Notes: generated from the sequence alone by a model not told the origin. 64,000 nucleotides of DNA from Pseudomonas orientalis (GCF_022807995.1 NZ_CP094351.1:1333001-1397000); one strand, 5' to 3'; shown: positions 45,154-53,903, numbered from the stretch's first letter. Numbers and translations: made by a program.

Positions 45154-45852
45154 GTGCGGTCGATCGGGTGGATGGTCGCGTTGCTGGTGCTCGGCGGCGC
45201 TGTTGCGGTGGGCGCATGGCGGGGCTGGGTGCCGGTGCCGGCCGAGTGGAACCCCTGGGCGCCGCTGGATGTGCGCGCCAGTCCGAACCTGTTGACGCGC
45301 TACAAGCTGGGGCGGCTGCAGGATGATCCGTTGCTGTGCGACCAGGTGCTGAAAACTTCGGGGTTGCGGGTGACCCGCCAGGCGGACTCAGCCCCCGGCG
45401 CCGCCTGCCCGTTGCGCAACACGTTGCGGGTACAGGGCGGGGAGGTGGGCTTGAGCAGCAGTTTTCTGGCCAGTTGCCCGTTGGCCGTAGCCTTCGCATT
45501 GTTCGAGCGGCACAGCCTGCAGCCGGCGGCTCGGGCGATCTATGGCGAGGCGGTGACGCGGGTCGATCACCTGGGCAGTTTTGCCTGTCGCAATATCTAC
45601 AACCGCGCCGAAGGCCGTCTCAGTCAGCACGCCTCGGCCAATGCCCTGGATATCGCCGGGTTTCGCCTGGCCGATGGACGCCGTATCAGTGTGCTCAAGG
45701 ATTGGCCGGGTGACAGCGCTGACGCACGGTTTTTGCGTCAGGTGCGTGACAGTGCGTGTAACGCTTTCAACGGGGTGTTGAGCCCCGATTACAACGCTGC
45801 GCACCGTAACCATTTTCATCTGGATATGGGCCGCTGGTGGGTGTGCCGCTAA
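45154..45852 (+). CDS. Extensin-like C-terminal domain protein
   Basis: This 232-residue protein has an N-terminal membrane anchor or signal (about residues 5-22) and a PF06904-type extensin-like domain: CDQVLKTSG, then LSQHASANALDIAGF and the end NAAHRNHFHLDMG. The His/Asp arrangement recalls D-Ala-D-Ala peptidase/lysozyme-type (peptidase M15-like) folds, so a cell-wall role in the periplasm is likely but unproven. The start is GTG 45154, 3 bp after the preceding stop. Confidence 0.87.
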   Translation: MRSIGWMVALLVLGGAVAVGAWRGWVPVPAEWNPWAPLDVRASPNLLTRYKLGRLQDDPLLCDQVLKTSGLRVTRQADSAPGAACPLRNTLRVQGGEVGLSSSFLASCPLAVAFALFERHSLQPAARAIYGEAVTRVDHLGSFACRNIYNRAEGRLSQHASANALDIAGFRLADGRRISVLKDWPGDSADARFLRQVRDSACNAFNGVLSPDYNAAHRNHFHLDMGRWWVCR

Positions 45853-45855
45853 GCG

Positions 45856-46476
45856 TCAGGCGGCCAGGCGCAGGTTATTGGCAATCAACGGACGTGCCCA
45901 GTGATAGTCGAAATCCAGGGCCTTCTGTTGTTCGGCCAGATCCTGTTCGGTGAACGGGGTCGCAGGCGGTGGCAGCAAGTCCAGCTCGAACTCGGCAATT
46001 GGCAGGTGCAGCGGGCGCGGCTGTGGCGCCGGGCCGGGTTCAGCGACGGGTTGGCCCGCGTTCAGGACAATCGGCCGTACCCAGCCGCTTTCGAAATGCT
46101 GCTGGCGTTGCTGGGCAATGATGTCTTCGTCAGGGAACGGCACGGGCGCGGGCGGCAGCAACTCGGTCTCGAATTCGGCAATCGGCAGGAACAGCGGCTC
46201 AGGCGGGGCGACCTCGATGTCTTTTACGTCACACTCGCGCTGGGTGAGGATCTGCGCCAGCAGGTCGGCGCCTGCGCCGGGTTCCACCGCCGGATCCTGC
46301 GGTGCAGGCGCTGTGGCGGCCAGCGCGCTCGGCGTAGCGCCGAGCTGTTCGGCCAGGGCGCGGGCGAAGAAGTCCTGCCACACATGGCTCACCCCGGCCA
46401 GCGCTTGAGTATTGCGCAGGCCGTAGTGGTTGTGGGTCGGCAGTACACCGATAGTTAGGGGAAGAATGTCTGACAT
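45856..46476 (-). CDS. Hypothetical protein with a duplicated PIAEFE...LLPP...RP motif
   Basis: I do not recognise a family. The 206-residue product has two related segments of about 43 residues (about 94-136 and 155-197). Both read LPIAEFExxLLPPxxxPF, then an acidic pair, xxQQ, a FxxxW-like stretch and RP-I/L. The N-terminal part contains HNHYGLRN and an Ala/Pro-rich linker. There is no signal peptide. ATG 46476 starts MSDILPLTIGVLPTHN; the longer frame into the divergent rsmJ region is a shadow. It is divergent from rsmJ with a gap of about 96 bp. Confidence 0.68.
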   Translation of the reverse strand: MSDILPLTIGVLPTHNHYGLRNTQALAGVSHVWQDFFARALAEQLGATPSALAATAPAPQDPAVEPGAGADLLAQILTQRECDVKDIEVAPPEPLFLPIAEFETELLPPAPVPFPDEDIIAQQRQQHFESGWVRPIVLNAGQPVAEPGPAPQPRPLHLPIAEFELDLLPPPATPFTEQDLAEQQKALDFDYHWARPLIANNLRLAA

Positions 46477-46572
46477 TTTTCTCGGTCGACGCTCAGCTCT
46501 GGCAAAATACCTGACTGTTGGTTTTATCGGCCGGTATTGGCCGATCCTTAATATTTTCGAGCGTAGCGATTG

Positions 46573-47355
46573 ATGAGCGAACAACCAGCGGCCAGCCGCA
46601 TTCGGGTCGAGGCCTTGGCCGAAGCATTCCAGGCCCGCGCCGAGCAGTGGGCTGCGCTGCTGGGCTTGCCTGTGCAACGCGATGAGGCGGATTTTTCCCT
46701 GCAGGTCGGGGAACAAGGGCTGCAATTGCAACAGCTCGGGCCGGACGCGCCGGGCCCGGTGCGCGTCGACTTTGTAGAGGGCGGTGCGGCGCACCGGCGC
46801 TTATATGGCGGTGGCAGCGGGCAGATGATCGCCAAGGCCGTGGGCGTGGCCCAAGGCGTGCGTCCCCGTGTACTGGACGCCACGGCTGGGCTGGGCAAGG
46901 ATGCGTTCGTGCTGGCAAGCCTGGGCTGTGAGATGAGCCTGATCGAGCGCCAGCCGCTGATCGGGGCTTTGCTTGAAGACGGCCTGGAACGCGCTGCGCA
47001 GGATTTCGACGTGGCGCCCATCGTGGCGCGCATGAAGCTGCTCAAGGGCAACGCCATTGATGTGATGCTCAACTGGCAGGGCGAGCCGCCGCAGGTGATC
47101 TACCTGGACCCGATGTTCCCGCACCGCGAGAAAACCGCCCTGGTGAAGAAAGAAATGCGCCTGTTCCGGCCACTGGTCGGCGACGACCTGGACGCACCGG
47201 CCCTGCTCGCGGCGGCCCTGACCCTGGCCAGCCATCGCGTAGTGGTCAAGCGCCCGCGCAAGGCACCGTGCATTGACGGGCCCAAGCCGAGCCATGTGCT
47301 GGAGGGCAAGTCCAGCCGTTATGACATTTATCCCAAAAAGGCGCTCAAGGTTTAG
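46573..47355 (+). CDS. rsmJ: 16S rRNA (guanine1516-N2)-methyltransferase
   Basis: This 260-residue SAM-dependent methyltransferase of the RsmJ (YhiQ) family has SAM motif [19 protein letters not shown], the catalytic-type [20 protein letters not shown], and VKRPRKAP near the end. It methylates G1516 of 16S rRNA. ATG 46573 is used; the adjacent TTG 46570 is not. It lies near the mexL-mexJK genes as in P. aeruginosa. Confidence 0.93.
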   Translation: MSEQPAASRIRVEALAEAFQARAEQWAALLGLPVQRDEADFSLQVGEQGLQLQQLGPDAPGPVRVDFVEGGAAHRRLYGGGSGQMIAKAVGVAQGVRPRVLDATAGLGKDAFVLASLGCEMSLIERQPLIGALLEDGLERAAQDFDVAPIVARMKLLKGNAIDVMLNWQGEPPQVIYLDPMFPHREKTALVKKEMRLFRPLVGDDLDAPALLAAALTLASHRVVVKRPRKAPCIDGPKPSHVLEGKSSRYDIYPKKALKV

Positions 47356-47439
47356 GCTTCAAGCTGCAAGCAAAGGCGCCTTTCACTCGCAGTTTGCAGG
47401 TACCTACACAACTCAGCAGCGCCCAACCGTAACCACGAT

Positions 47440-47755
47440 GCGAAGCGAGTCGCTCTTGATCTGGCTTTTGATCTTGATCTTAGGCGCCCCGTTAAACCAC
47501 GCTGGCCGAACGCAGGCTTGAATCCGTGGGTAACCCGGCAGGACGCCGGGTTAGCCGCACTGGGCCATGGATGGCCCATTGCGGCGGCCCACGGATTCAA
47601 GCCGGAGAGAGGGCACACCGAGCCCAAGCGAGGTGCCGAGTGGTGGGGCAAGAGCGTTTTGCTTACTTTTGCGCTTTTCAAAAGTGAGCCGCTGTAAAAG
47701 CGGAACCCTAAGTGGCCGTTACCTAAATAATGGATATGTACCCGGTCTAATCCAA
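47440..47755. repeat. Dispersed intergenic repeat with three-way-junction fold
   Basis: The gap after rsmJ (47356-47866) has no gene. Its core has an outer 16-bp perfect inverted repeat (47515-47530 with 47588-47603). Inside are a 9-bp hairpin (TAACCCGGC/GCCGGGTTA, 47531-47553) and a 7-8-bp hairpin (TGGGCCA/TGGCCCA, 47561-47578). A further hairpin-rich flank runs to about 47755. I recall very similar sequence scattered in other pseudomonad intergenic regions; borders and copy number cannot be set from one copy. Confidence 0.65.
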
Positions 47756-47780
47756 CATCCCGGCCGGCCCAGAGGCCGCC

Positions 47781-47852
47781 ATCGGGGGCAAGCCCCCTCC
47801 CACAAGGGATCTGCGCCAACTGATCGGCATCAGGACAAGCCCCTCCCACATT
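47781..47852. repeat. Two same-orientation REP sequences
   Basis: ATCGGGGGCAAGCCCCCTCC begins at 47781, and a diverged copy (CAGGACAAGCCCCTCCCACATT) ends at 47852, in direct rather than inverted orientation. This is a partial or rearranged REP cluster, next to the mexL stop codon. Confidence 0.85.
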
Positions 47853-47866
47853 CGGACCGAGGCGTA

Positions 47867-48523
47867 TCAGATGGGTTGTATAGATACCTGTGCCCCATAC
47901 GCCCGCATAAACAACCCCACCACCTCCCGAACATGCTCTTCAGCCGCTTCCTCGCTCAGTTGCCCGCCGCAGCCATACAGCAAACGGAAATTCGCCGTGC
48001 CCTTGAGCAGGCAAAAAAAGTGCTCCGCTGCCTTGAAGGGTTTGTCGATCCCCAGGGCGCCGCTCTGGTCAATCTTGCCGAGCAGGCGCTCCATGCCTTG
48101 CAGCATGCGCATGGGGCCGGCTTCAAAGAAGATCTGTGAGAGTTTCACGTCCTGATTGCCGGTGGTCATCATCAAGCGATGCAGGTTCACCGACTCCTCA
48201 CTGTTGATCAGCCGATGGAAGCCCCGCGCGATGTTCAGCAGCACGTTCTCCACCGGCATGCCTGCAGGCAGCTCGAAGTACATCACCGGCAATTGCTCTT
48301 CACACTTGGCCACCACCGCTGCGGTGAACAGGTTCTCCTTGTCGGTGAAGTGGCTATAGACGGTGAGTTTCGATACCCCGGCCGCAAGGGCGACGGCGTC
48401 CATGCTGGTGTTCGCGTAACCCTTGCCCAGGAACAGTGATTTCGCCGCATCGAGGATGGCCTGGCGTTTTGCCATGTCCTTGGGGCGCCCGGGACTATTG
48501 GTGTTCACAGGATTGTCGGACAT
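47867..48523 (-). CDS. mexL: TetR-family repressor of the adjacent efflux genes, MexL
   Basis: This 218-residue TetR regulator has HTH AKRQAILDAAKSLFLGKGY, then VALAAGVSKLTVYSHFTDKE, and a C-terminal ligand-binding domain. It is divergent from an RND efflux operon that lacks its own outer-membrane gene, the arrangement of mexL-mexJK in P. aeruginosa, and the neighbouring rsmJ and plsB genes match that locus. MexL represses mexJK and itself. ATG 48523 is the start; the reading frame stays open for another 2.5 kb upstream only as a shadow of mexJK. Confidence 0.83.
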   Translation of the reverse strand: MSDNPVNTNSPGRPKDMAKRQAILDAAKSLFLGKGYANTSMDAVALAAGVSKLTVYSHFTDKENLFTAAVVAKCEEQLPVMYFELPAGMPVENVLLNIARGFHRLINSEESVNLHRLMMTTGNQDVKLSQIFFEAGPMRMLQGMERLLGKIDQSGALGIDKPFKAAEHFFCLLKGTANFRLLYGCGGQLSEEAAEEHVREVVGLFMRAYGAQVSIQPI

Positions 48524-48565
48524 TTTCACCTTTAATACTGGACTGGCGAGTTTGGTATTAATAAC

Positions 48566-48579
48566 ATACCGGCCAGTAT
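48566..48579. promoter_or_regulatory. Candidate MexL operator in the mexL-mexJ gap
   Basis: ATACCGGCCAGTAT is a 14-bp near-palindrome (one mismatched pair) in the AT-rich 93-bp gap between divergent mexL and mexJ. A related TACTGG half-site is at 48536-48541, beside the mexL start. A site here could block both promoters. Confidence 0.6.
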
Positions 48580-48616
48580 AATTATTCCAAGCCTCATTTG
48601 CGAAAGGTCCCACAGC

Positions 48617-49717
48617 ATGCGCAGCACTTTCCTGCCCTTTGCGTTGCCTGTCAGTCTGATCTTCCTGTTGGCCGCCTGCGGCCATGAAGAAGCGGCCCTC
48701 ACTGCCCCCCGCCCGGCCATGGTGGTGCAACCCCAGCCCCTGGCGCAGGGGATGGACAGCTATCCCGGTGAAGTGCGCGCCCGCTATGAACCGGACCTGG
48801 CCTTTCGCATCGGTGGCAAAGTCAGCAAGCGTCTGGTGGAAGAGGGCGAACGGGTCAAGGCCAACCAGCCACTGGCGCAGCTCGACCCCCAGGATGTGCG
48901 CCTTCAACTGGAAGCCGCTCGTGCCCAAATGGCCGGCGCCGAGGCCAACCTGAGTCTGGTGCGCGCCGAGCGTGACCGTTACAAGACCCTGATGGACCGT
49001 CAGATGGTCAGCCGGTCCCAGTACGACAATTCCGAAAACCTCTATCGAGCCGGAGTTGCACGCCTCAAGCAGATCAAGGCTGAGTTCGACGTGTCCAGCA
49101 ACCAGGCCGGGTATGCCGTGCTGCGTGCGCCACAGGACGGTGTCGTCGCCAAGCGCGCGGTTGAAGTGGGCCAAGTGGTCTCCGCTGGGCAAACCGTGTT
49201 CACCCTGGCCACCGACGGCGAGCGTGAAGTGCTGATCAGCCTGCCGGAGCAAGGCTTCGGCCGCTTCAAGATCGGCCAGCCGGTGTCGGTTGAGCTGTGG
49301 AGCCAGCCGGATCAACGTTTTGCCGGACGCATTCGCGAGCTGTCGCCCGCAGCCGATCCGAAGTCGCGCACCTTCGCTGCGCGGGTTGCATTCACGGGCG
49401 GCAAAGTCCCCGCAGAACTCGGCCAGAGCGCTCGGGTATTCATACCGATCGACGCTGTGATTCCACTGTCCGTGCCGCTGTCTGCCCTCAGTGCCGAGAA
49501 CGGCGCGTCGTACGTCTGGCGTGTGGCGCCGGACAACACCCTCAAGCGCACCCCCGTGCGCATCGGCGCGTTTGGCGAGAAGAGCGTGCCAGTACTGGAA
49601 GGCCTGGCGCCTACCGACTGGGTGGTTGCGGCGGGCGTGCACGTGCTTCATGAAGGCCAGCAAGTGCGCCCGGTGGATCGCGCTAACCGCGTGGTGAATC
49701 TGGCGGCCAAGGAGTAG
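48617..49717 (+). CDS. mexJ: RND efflux membrane-fusion protein MexJ
   Basis: This 366-residue periplasmic adaptor is a lipoprotein (lipobox LAAC, Cys21). It has the biotinyl-lipoyl halves (EPDLAFRIGGKVSKRLVEEG; APQDGVVAKRAVEVGQVV), an alpha-hairpin (about 95-140) and a beta-barrel domain. It links the pump MexK to an outer-membrane channel. Six bp separate it from mexK. Identification as MexJ rather than another adaptor rests on locus synteny with TetR, plsB and rsmJ. Confidence 0.83.
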   Translation: MRSTFLPFALPVSLIFLLAACGHEEAALTAPRPAMVVQPQPLAQGMDSYPGEVRARYEPDLAFRIGGKVSKRLVEEGERVKANQPLAQLDPQDVRLQLEAARAQMAGAEANLSLVRAERDRYKTLMDRQMVSRSQYDNSENLYRAGVARLKQIKAEFDVSSNQAGYAVLRAPQDGVVAKRAVEVGQVVSAGQTVFTLATDGEREVLISLPEQGFGRFKIGQPVSVELWSQPDQRFAGRIRELSPAADPKSRTFAARVAFTGGKVPAELGQSARVFIPIDAVIPLSVPLSALSAENGASYVWRVAPDNTLKRTPVRIGAFGEKSVPVLEGLAPTDWVVAAGVHVLHEGQQVRPVDRANRVVNLAAKE

Positions 49718-49723
49718 TCCCCG

Positions 49724-52700
49724 ATGGGTTTCAATCTTTCCGAATGGGCGTTGCGTAATCGCCAGATCGTCCTGTTCCTGATGATCCTGCTGGCGGTCGT
49801 CGGCACTTTGTCCTACACCAAACTGGGGCAAAGCGAAGACCCTCCCTTCACCTTCAAGGCCATGGTGATCAAGACCAACTGGCCCGGGGCAACCGCCCAG
49901 GAAGTCTCGCGCCAGGTCACCGAGCGCATCGAGAAAAAACTCATGGAGACCGGCGAGTACGAGCGTATCGTCTCGTTCTCGCGGCCCGGCGAGTCCCAGG
50001 TGACCTTCATCGCGCGCGACGCCATGCACTCGGCGCAGATTCCCGAGCTGTGGTACCAGGTACGCAAAAAGATCAGCGATATCCGTCAGACCCTGCCACC
50101 GGATATCCAGGGACCGTTTTTCAACGATGAGTTCGGCACCACCTTCGGCAATATCTACGCCTTGACCGGTGACGGTTTCGACTACGCCGTGCTCAAGGAC
50201 TACGCCGATCGTATCCAGATTCAGCTGCAACGGGTGGCGGACGTGGGCAAGGTCGAGCTGCTCGGCCTGCAGGACGAGAAGATCTGGATCGAGCTGTCCA
50301 ACCTCAAGCTCGCTACCCTCGGCCTGCCATTGGCCGCTGTGCAGCAAGCCTTGCAGGAGCAGAACGCGGTGTCGACCGCCGGCTTCTTTGAAACCCCGAG
50401 CGAACGGGTGCAGTTGCGCGTGTCGGGCAACTTCAAGAGCGTGGAAGAGATTCGTAACTTCCCTATACGGGTGGGGGACCGAACCTTCCGGATCGGCGAT
50501 GTGGCCGACATCCACCGTGGGTTCAACGACCCGCCGGCACCACGCATGCGCTACATGGGCGCTGACGCCATTGGCCTGGCCGTGGCCATGCGTGATGGCG
50601 GCGACATCCTGATGCTGGGCAAGGCCCTGGAGCATGAATTCGCACGCTTGCAGAAGAACCTTCCGGCGGGCATGGAGTTGCGCAAGGTCTCGGACCAGCC
50701 GGCGGCAGTGAAAACCAGTGTCGGCGAATTCGTCCAGGTGTTGGCCGAAGCCTTGGCCATCGTGTTGCTGGTGAGCTTCTTTTCCCTGGGCGTACGCACC
50801 GGCATGGTGGTGGCCCTGGCGATTCCGCTGGTGCTGGCTATGACCTTCGCCACCATGTACTACCTCGGCATCGGTCTGCACAAGATCTCCCTGGGCGCGC
50901 TGGTATTGGCCCTGGGCCTGCTGGTGGATGACGCGATCATCGCTGTGGAAATGATGGCGATCAAAATGGAGCAGGGCTACGACCGGCTCAAGGCCGCGAG
51001 TTTCGCCTGGACCAGCACCGCGTTCCCCATGCTGACCGGCACGTTGATCACCGCCGCGGGCTTTTTGCCGATTGCCACCGCGCAATCGAGTACCGGCGAG
51101 TACACCCGATCGATCTTCCAGGTGGTGACCATTGCATTGCTGGCCTCATGGGTCGCTGCGGTGGTGTTTGTACCGTATCTGGGTGCAAAGCTGCTGCCGG
51201 ACCTGGCGAAGATTCATGCCGCCAAACACGGTGCTGACGGGCCTGATCCCTACGGCACGCCGTTTTATCAGCGGGTAAGGCGTGTGGTGCAATGGTGCGT
51301 GCGTCGGCGCAAGACGGTGATCGTCCTGACCCTGTTGCTGTTTATCGGCTCGGTCGGGCTATTTCGTTTCGTGCCGCAACAATTCTTCCCGGCCTCGGGT
51401 CGCCTGGAGCTGATGGTCGACCTGAAGCTGGCCGAAGGCGCATCCCTGAGCAACACCGCCGACCAGGTCAAACGCATTGAAGCCTTGCTCAAGGCACACG
51501 CCGGCATCGACAACTATGTGGCCTACGTGGGCACCGGTTCGCCGCGTTTCTACCTGCCGCTCGACCAGCAACTGCCGGCTGCCAGCTTCGCGCAATTTGT
51601 GGTGCTGGCGCACACCATCGAAGAGCGCGAAAGCTTGCGCACCTGGCTGATTGAAACCCTTGACGAACAGTTTCCTGACCTACGTTCGCGGGTAACCCGC
51701 CTGGAAAACGGACCGCCCGTGGGCTACCCGGTGCAGTTTCGTGTGACCGGCGAGCACATCGAGGAAGTCCGCGCCCTGGCGCGGAAAGTCGCGGCCAGGG
51801 TTCGCGAAAATACCCACGTAGTCAATGTGCATCTGGACTGGGAGGAGCCGAGCAAGATCGTCTATCTGAATATCGATCAGGACCGCGCCCGGGCGCTTGG
51901 CGTGAGTACCGCCAACCTGTCGAAATTCCTGCAAAGCTCCCTGACCGGCTCCACCGTCAGCCAGTATCGGGAGGACGACGAGTTGATCGAGATTCTCCTG
52001 CGCGGCACCGTCCACGAACGCACCGAGTTGTCGCTGCTGCCAAGCCTGGCGGTACCGACCGACAACGGTAGAAGTGTAGCCTTACCGCAGATTGCAACCC
52101 TTGAGTACGGCTTTGAAGAGGGCATCATCTGGCACCGTAACCGCCTGCCGACAGTGACCGTGCGTGCCGATATCTACGGCAAGGAGCAACCTGCGACCCT
52201 GGTCCAGCAAATCCTGCCGACCCTCGAAGGTGTACGTGCCGAGTTGCCGGATGGCTACCTGTTGGACGTCGGTGGCACGGTTGAAGACTCTGCGCGCGGG
52301 CAGAACTCGGTGAAGGCCGGCGTGCCGCTGTTTATCGTGGTGGTGCTGACCTTGCTGATGCTGCAACTGCGCAGCTTTTCACGCACGGCGATGGTGTTCC
52401 TGACCGCGCCCTTGGGCTTGATCGGCGTCACGCTGTTCCTGCTGGTGTTTCGCCAACCGTTTGGTTTCGTGGCCATGCTCGGCACCATCGCGCTGTCGGG
52501 GATGATCATGCGCAACTCGGTGATATTGGTGGACCAGATCGAACAGGACATCAAGGCAGGGCTGACGCCGTGGCAGGCGATCATTGAAGCCACCGTGCGA
52601 CGCTTCCGTCCGATCGTTCTGACGGCACTCGCAGCAGTGCTGGCGATGATTCCACTGTCGCGCAGTGTGTTCTTCGGGCCGATGGCGGTGGCAATCATGG

Positions 52701-52783
52701 GCGGGCTGATTGTGGCGACGGCGCTGACACTGCTGTTTCTACCGGCGCTTTACGCGGCGTGGTTCAGGGTTAAACAGCAATGA
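49724..52783 (+). CDS. mexK: RND efflux transporter MexK
   Basis: This 1019-residue inner-membrane proton-driven pump of the AcrB/HAE1-like superfamily has twelve transmembrane helices in two halves with large periplasmic loops. The RND motif ALVLALGLLVDDAIIAVE with paired Asp is in helix 4. The start MGFNLSEWALRNRQIVLFL and SEDPPFTFKAMVI are typical of the MexK/TriC branch. MexJK exports erythromycin and triclosan in P. aeruginosa, using OprM or OpmH from elsewhere; likewise no channel gene is adjacent here. Confidence 0.85.
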   Translation: MGFNLSEWALRNRQIVLFLMILLAVVGTLSYTKLGQSEDPPFTFKAMVIKTNWPGATAQEVSRQVTERIEKKLMETGEYERIVSFSRPGESQVTFIARDAMHSAQIPELWYQVRKKISDIRQTLPPDIQGPFFNDEFGTTFGNIYALTGDGFDYAVLKDYADRIQIQLQRVADVGKVELLGLQDEKIWIELSNLKLATLGLPLAAVQQALQEQNAVSTAGFFETPSERVQLRVSGNFKSVEEIRNFPIRVGDRTFRIGDVADIHRGFNDPPAPRMRYMGADAIGLAVAMRDGGDILMLGKALEHEFARLQKNLPAGMELRKVSDQPAAVKTSVGEFVQVLAEALAIVLLVSFFSLGVRTGMVVALAIPLVLAMTFATMYYLGIGLHKISLGALVLALGLLVDDAIIAVEMMAIKMEQGYDRLKAASFAWTSTAFPMLTGTLITAAGFLPIATAQSSTGEYTRSIFQVVTIALLASWVAAVVFVPYLGAKLLPDLAKIHAAKHGADGPDPYGTPFYQRVRRVVQWCVRRRKTVIVLTLLLFIGSVGLFRFVPQQFFPASGRLELMVDLKLAEGASLSNTADQVKRIEALLKAHAGIDNYVAYVGTGSPRFYLPLDQQLPAASFAQFVVLAHTIEERESLRTWLIETLDEQFPDLRSRVTRLENGPPVGYPVQFRVTGEHIEEVRALARKVAARVRENTHVVNVHLDWEEPSKIVYLNIDQDRARALGVSTANLSKFLQSSLTGSTVSQYREDDELIEILLRGTVHERTELSLLPSLAVPTDNGRSVALPQIATLEYGFEEGIIWHRNRLPTVTVRADIYGKEQPATLVQQILPTLEGVRAELPDGYLLDVGGTVEDSARGQNSVKAGVPLFIVVVLTLLMLQLRSFSRTAMVFLTAPLGLIGVTLFLLVFRQPFGFVAMLGTIALSGMIMRNSVILVDQIEQDIKAGLTPWQAIIEATVRRFRPIVLTALAAVLAMIPLSRSVFFGPMAVAIMGGLIVATALTLLFLPALYAAWFRVKQQ

Positions 52784-52858
52784 CAGTGGTTATGGCAAGG
52801 AACGTTTCTTAAGGTTTCACCACTCATGGACTACCTGATGACAGGTATTCGGTCCGTC

Positions 52859-52886
52859 GAACTTCACGCCGGCGAACCGGATCTCA
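52859..52886 (+). promoter_or_regulatory. Candidate AlgU (sigma-22) promoter
   Basis: GAACTT (52859-52864), 17-nt spacer, TCTCA (52882-52886) resemble the AlgU consensus GAACTT-N16/17-TCtgA. The site is 26 bp before the small gene at 52912. Confidence 0.5.
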
Positions 52887-52911
52887 AATCTGATGATTCA
52901 AGGAGTAACCA

Positions 52912-53127
52912 ATGGGACTATTCATCGGTAAGTCGTTGAGCGTTTCGGTCAACAGCAGCTTTGGCGGCGGCAACTGCGCCAAGCCAAAGCCACCTGCAGA
53001 TGACTGCAACGACAAGTGCAAACCCAAACATGACGGCCATGGCGGCGGCGGCTCGATCAAGTTCGGTGTGAGCGTAATGCCACTGGGCGCGGTGATCTTT
53101 GGCGGGCTGGCCGGCAAGCTGTTTTGA
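52912..53127 (+). CDS. Small Gly/Lys-rich protein with three Cys and hydrophobic C terminus
   Basis: I do not recognise this 71-residue protein. It has a strong AAGGAG site 6 nt before the ATG. The middle is Gly/Pro/Lys/Asp-rich with C22, C32 and C36 (DDCNDKCKPKHDG), then HGGGGS, and a hydrophobic C terminus (VMPLGAVIFGGLAGKLF) that could sit in a membrane. The N terminus (MGLFIGKSLSVSVNSSFGGG) is not a classical signal peptide. A possible AlgU promoter precedes it, suggesting an envelope-stress role; that is inference. Confidence 0.62.
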   Translation: MGLFIGKSLSVSVNSSFGGGNCAKPKPPADDCNDKCKPKHDGHGGGGSIKFGVSVMPLGAVIFGGLAGKLF

Positions 53128-53191
53128 CGGTGCGGTAAAACAAGGCGTCCGGGCCGGTGATCCTTCCCCACCGGCCCGGGTGCACAGAGGT

Positions 53192-53881
53192 TTACAGGGC
53201 GCCGAACACTTTCTTGGCAAGGCTGGTGGCGGCAGCTGCCGGATTCTTGCGAATCGTTTCTTCCTGCTGCGCAATCATCTTGAACAAGCCGTCCAGCGCC
53301 TGTTCGGTCACGTAGTTTTCAACATTGGCGCTTTTGGCATCCACTGCGCCAAACGCCGCCGCCTTGCCGGCCAGGGCGTTGTACTGCTGGGCCACGCCGA
53401 CTTTGTCGGTGGCGGCCTTGACGATGGGCAGGAACTTGGCGCGGATTTGTTCGCGACTGCTCTTGTTCAGGTACTGGGTAGCGGAGTCCTGGCCACCGGC
53501 GAGGATGCCTTTGGCATCGGTCACGCTCATGTTTTTCACGGCATTGACCAGAATCGGCTGAGCCTGGGTCACGGCGGTTTCCGCGGCTTTGTTCATACTG
53601 GTTTCCAGCTGGGTGACCTGATCGCCCATGCCGAACATCTTCAGCTTGTCGGCGACCTTGCCCAGCTTGCCCGGCAGGCCGATCTTCACGTCGGGGTTAT
53701 TGCTGAAACCGCCGGGCGTGCCCAGTTGTTTCACAGCGATCTGTGCGCCTTGGGTCAAGGCGTCCTTGAGGCCACCGCTGGCGTCGCCCTGGGACAGGCT
53801 GCCAAGGTCCAGCGCCATGGCGTTGGCGCCCAGCAGCAGGCCCGCGAACAGGGCGGTGAGGCGAAGAGGGTTACGGAGCAT
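53192..53881 (-). CDS. DUF4197 family exported protein
   Basis: This 229-residue protein has a Sec signal peptide (LRLTALFAGLLLGANAMA, cleavage near residue 22). The mature DUF4197 domain follows (GGLKDALTQGAQIAVKQLG, then VTEQALDGLFKMIAQQEETIR). The start MLRNPLRL at 53881 is used; the frame extension to 54004 is not. The function of the family is unknown. It lies between mexK and plsB and is downstream of a YbaY-like lipoprotein gene on the same strand. Confidence 0.88.
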   Translation of the reverse strand: MLRNPLRLTALFAGLLLGANAMALDLGSLSQGDASGGLKDALTQGAQIAVKQLGTPGGFSNNPDVKIGLPGKLGKVADKLKMFGMGDQVTQLETSMNKAAETAVTQAQPILVNAVKNMSVTDAKGILAGGQDSATQYLNKSSREQIRAKFLPIVKAATDKVGVAQQYNALAGKAAAFGAVDAKSANVENYVTEQALDGLFKMIAQQEETIRKNPAAAATSLAKKVFGAL

Positions 53882-53903
53882 GAGCGCTTCCTTATCGTTG
53901 AAT

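Noticed and set aside
47515..47603. The three-stem structure as a tRNA
   Set aside because: Length is similar, but the outer stem is 16 bp, there are only two inner hairpins, and no seven-base anticodon loop or CCA end is present.
47700..47730. A third hrp box starting GGAACC in the repeat region
   Set aside because: No CCAC lies at 15-16 nt spacing, and no gene follows on that strand.
48524..51085. Open minus-strand frame continuing the mexL frame for 2.5 kb (1072 codons in all)
   Set aside because: It is antisense to mexJ and mexK and reads as His/Gln/Arg-rich shadow protein; the TetR domain begins at ATG 48523 with its own ribosome-binding site.
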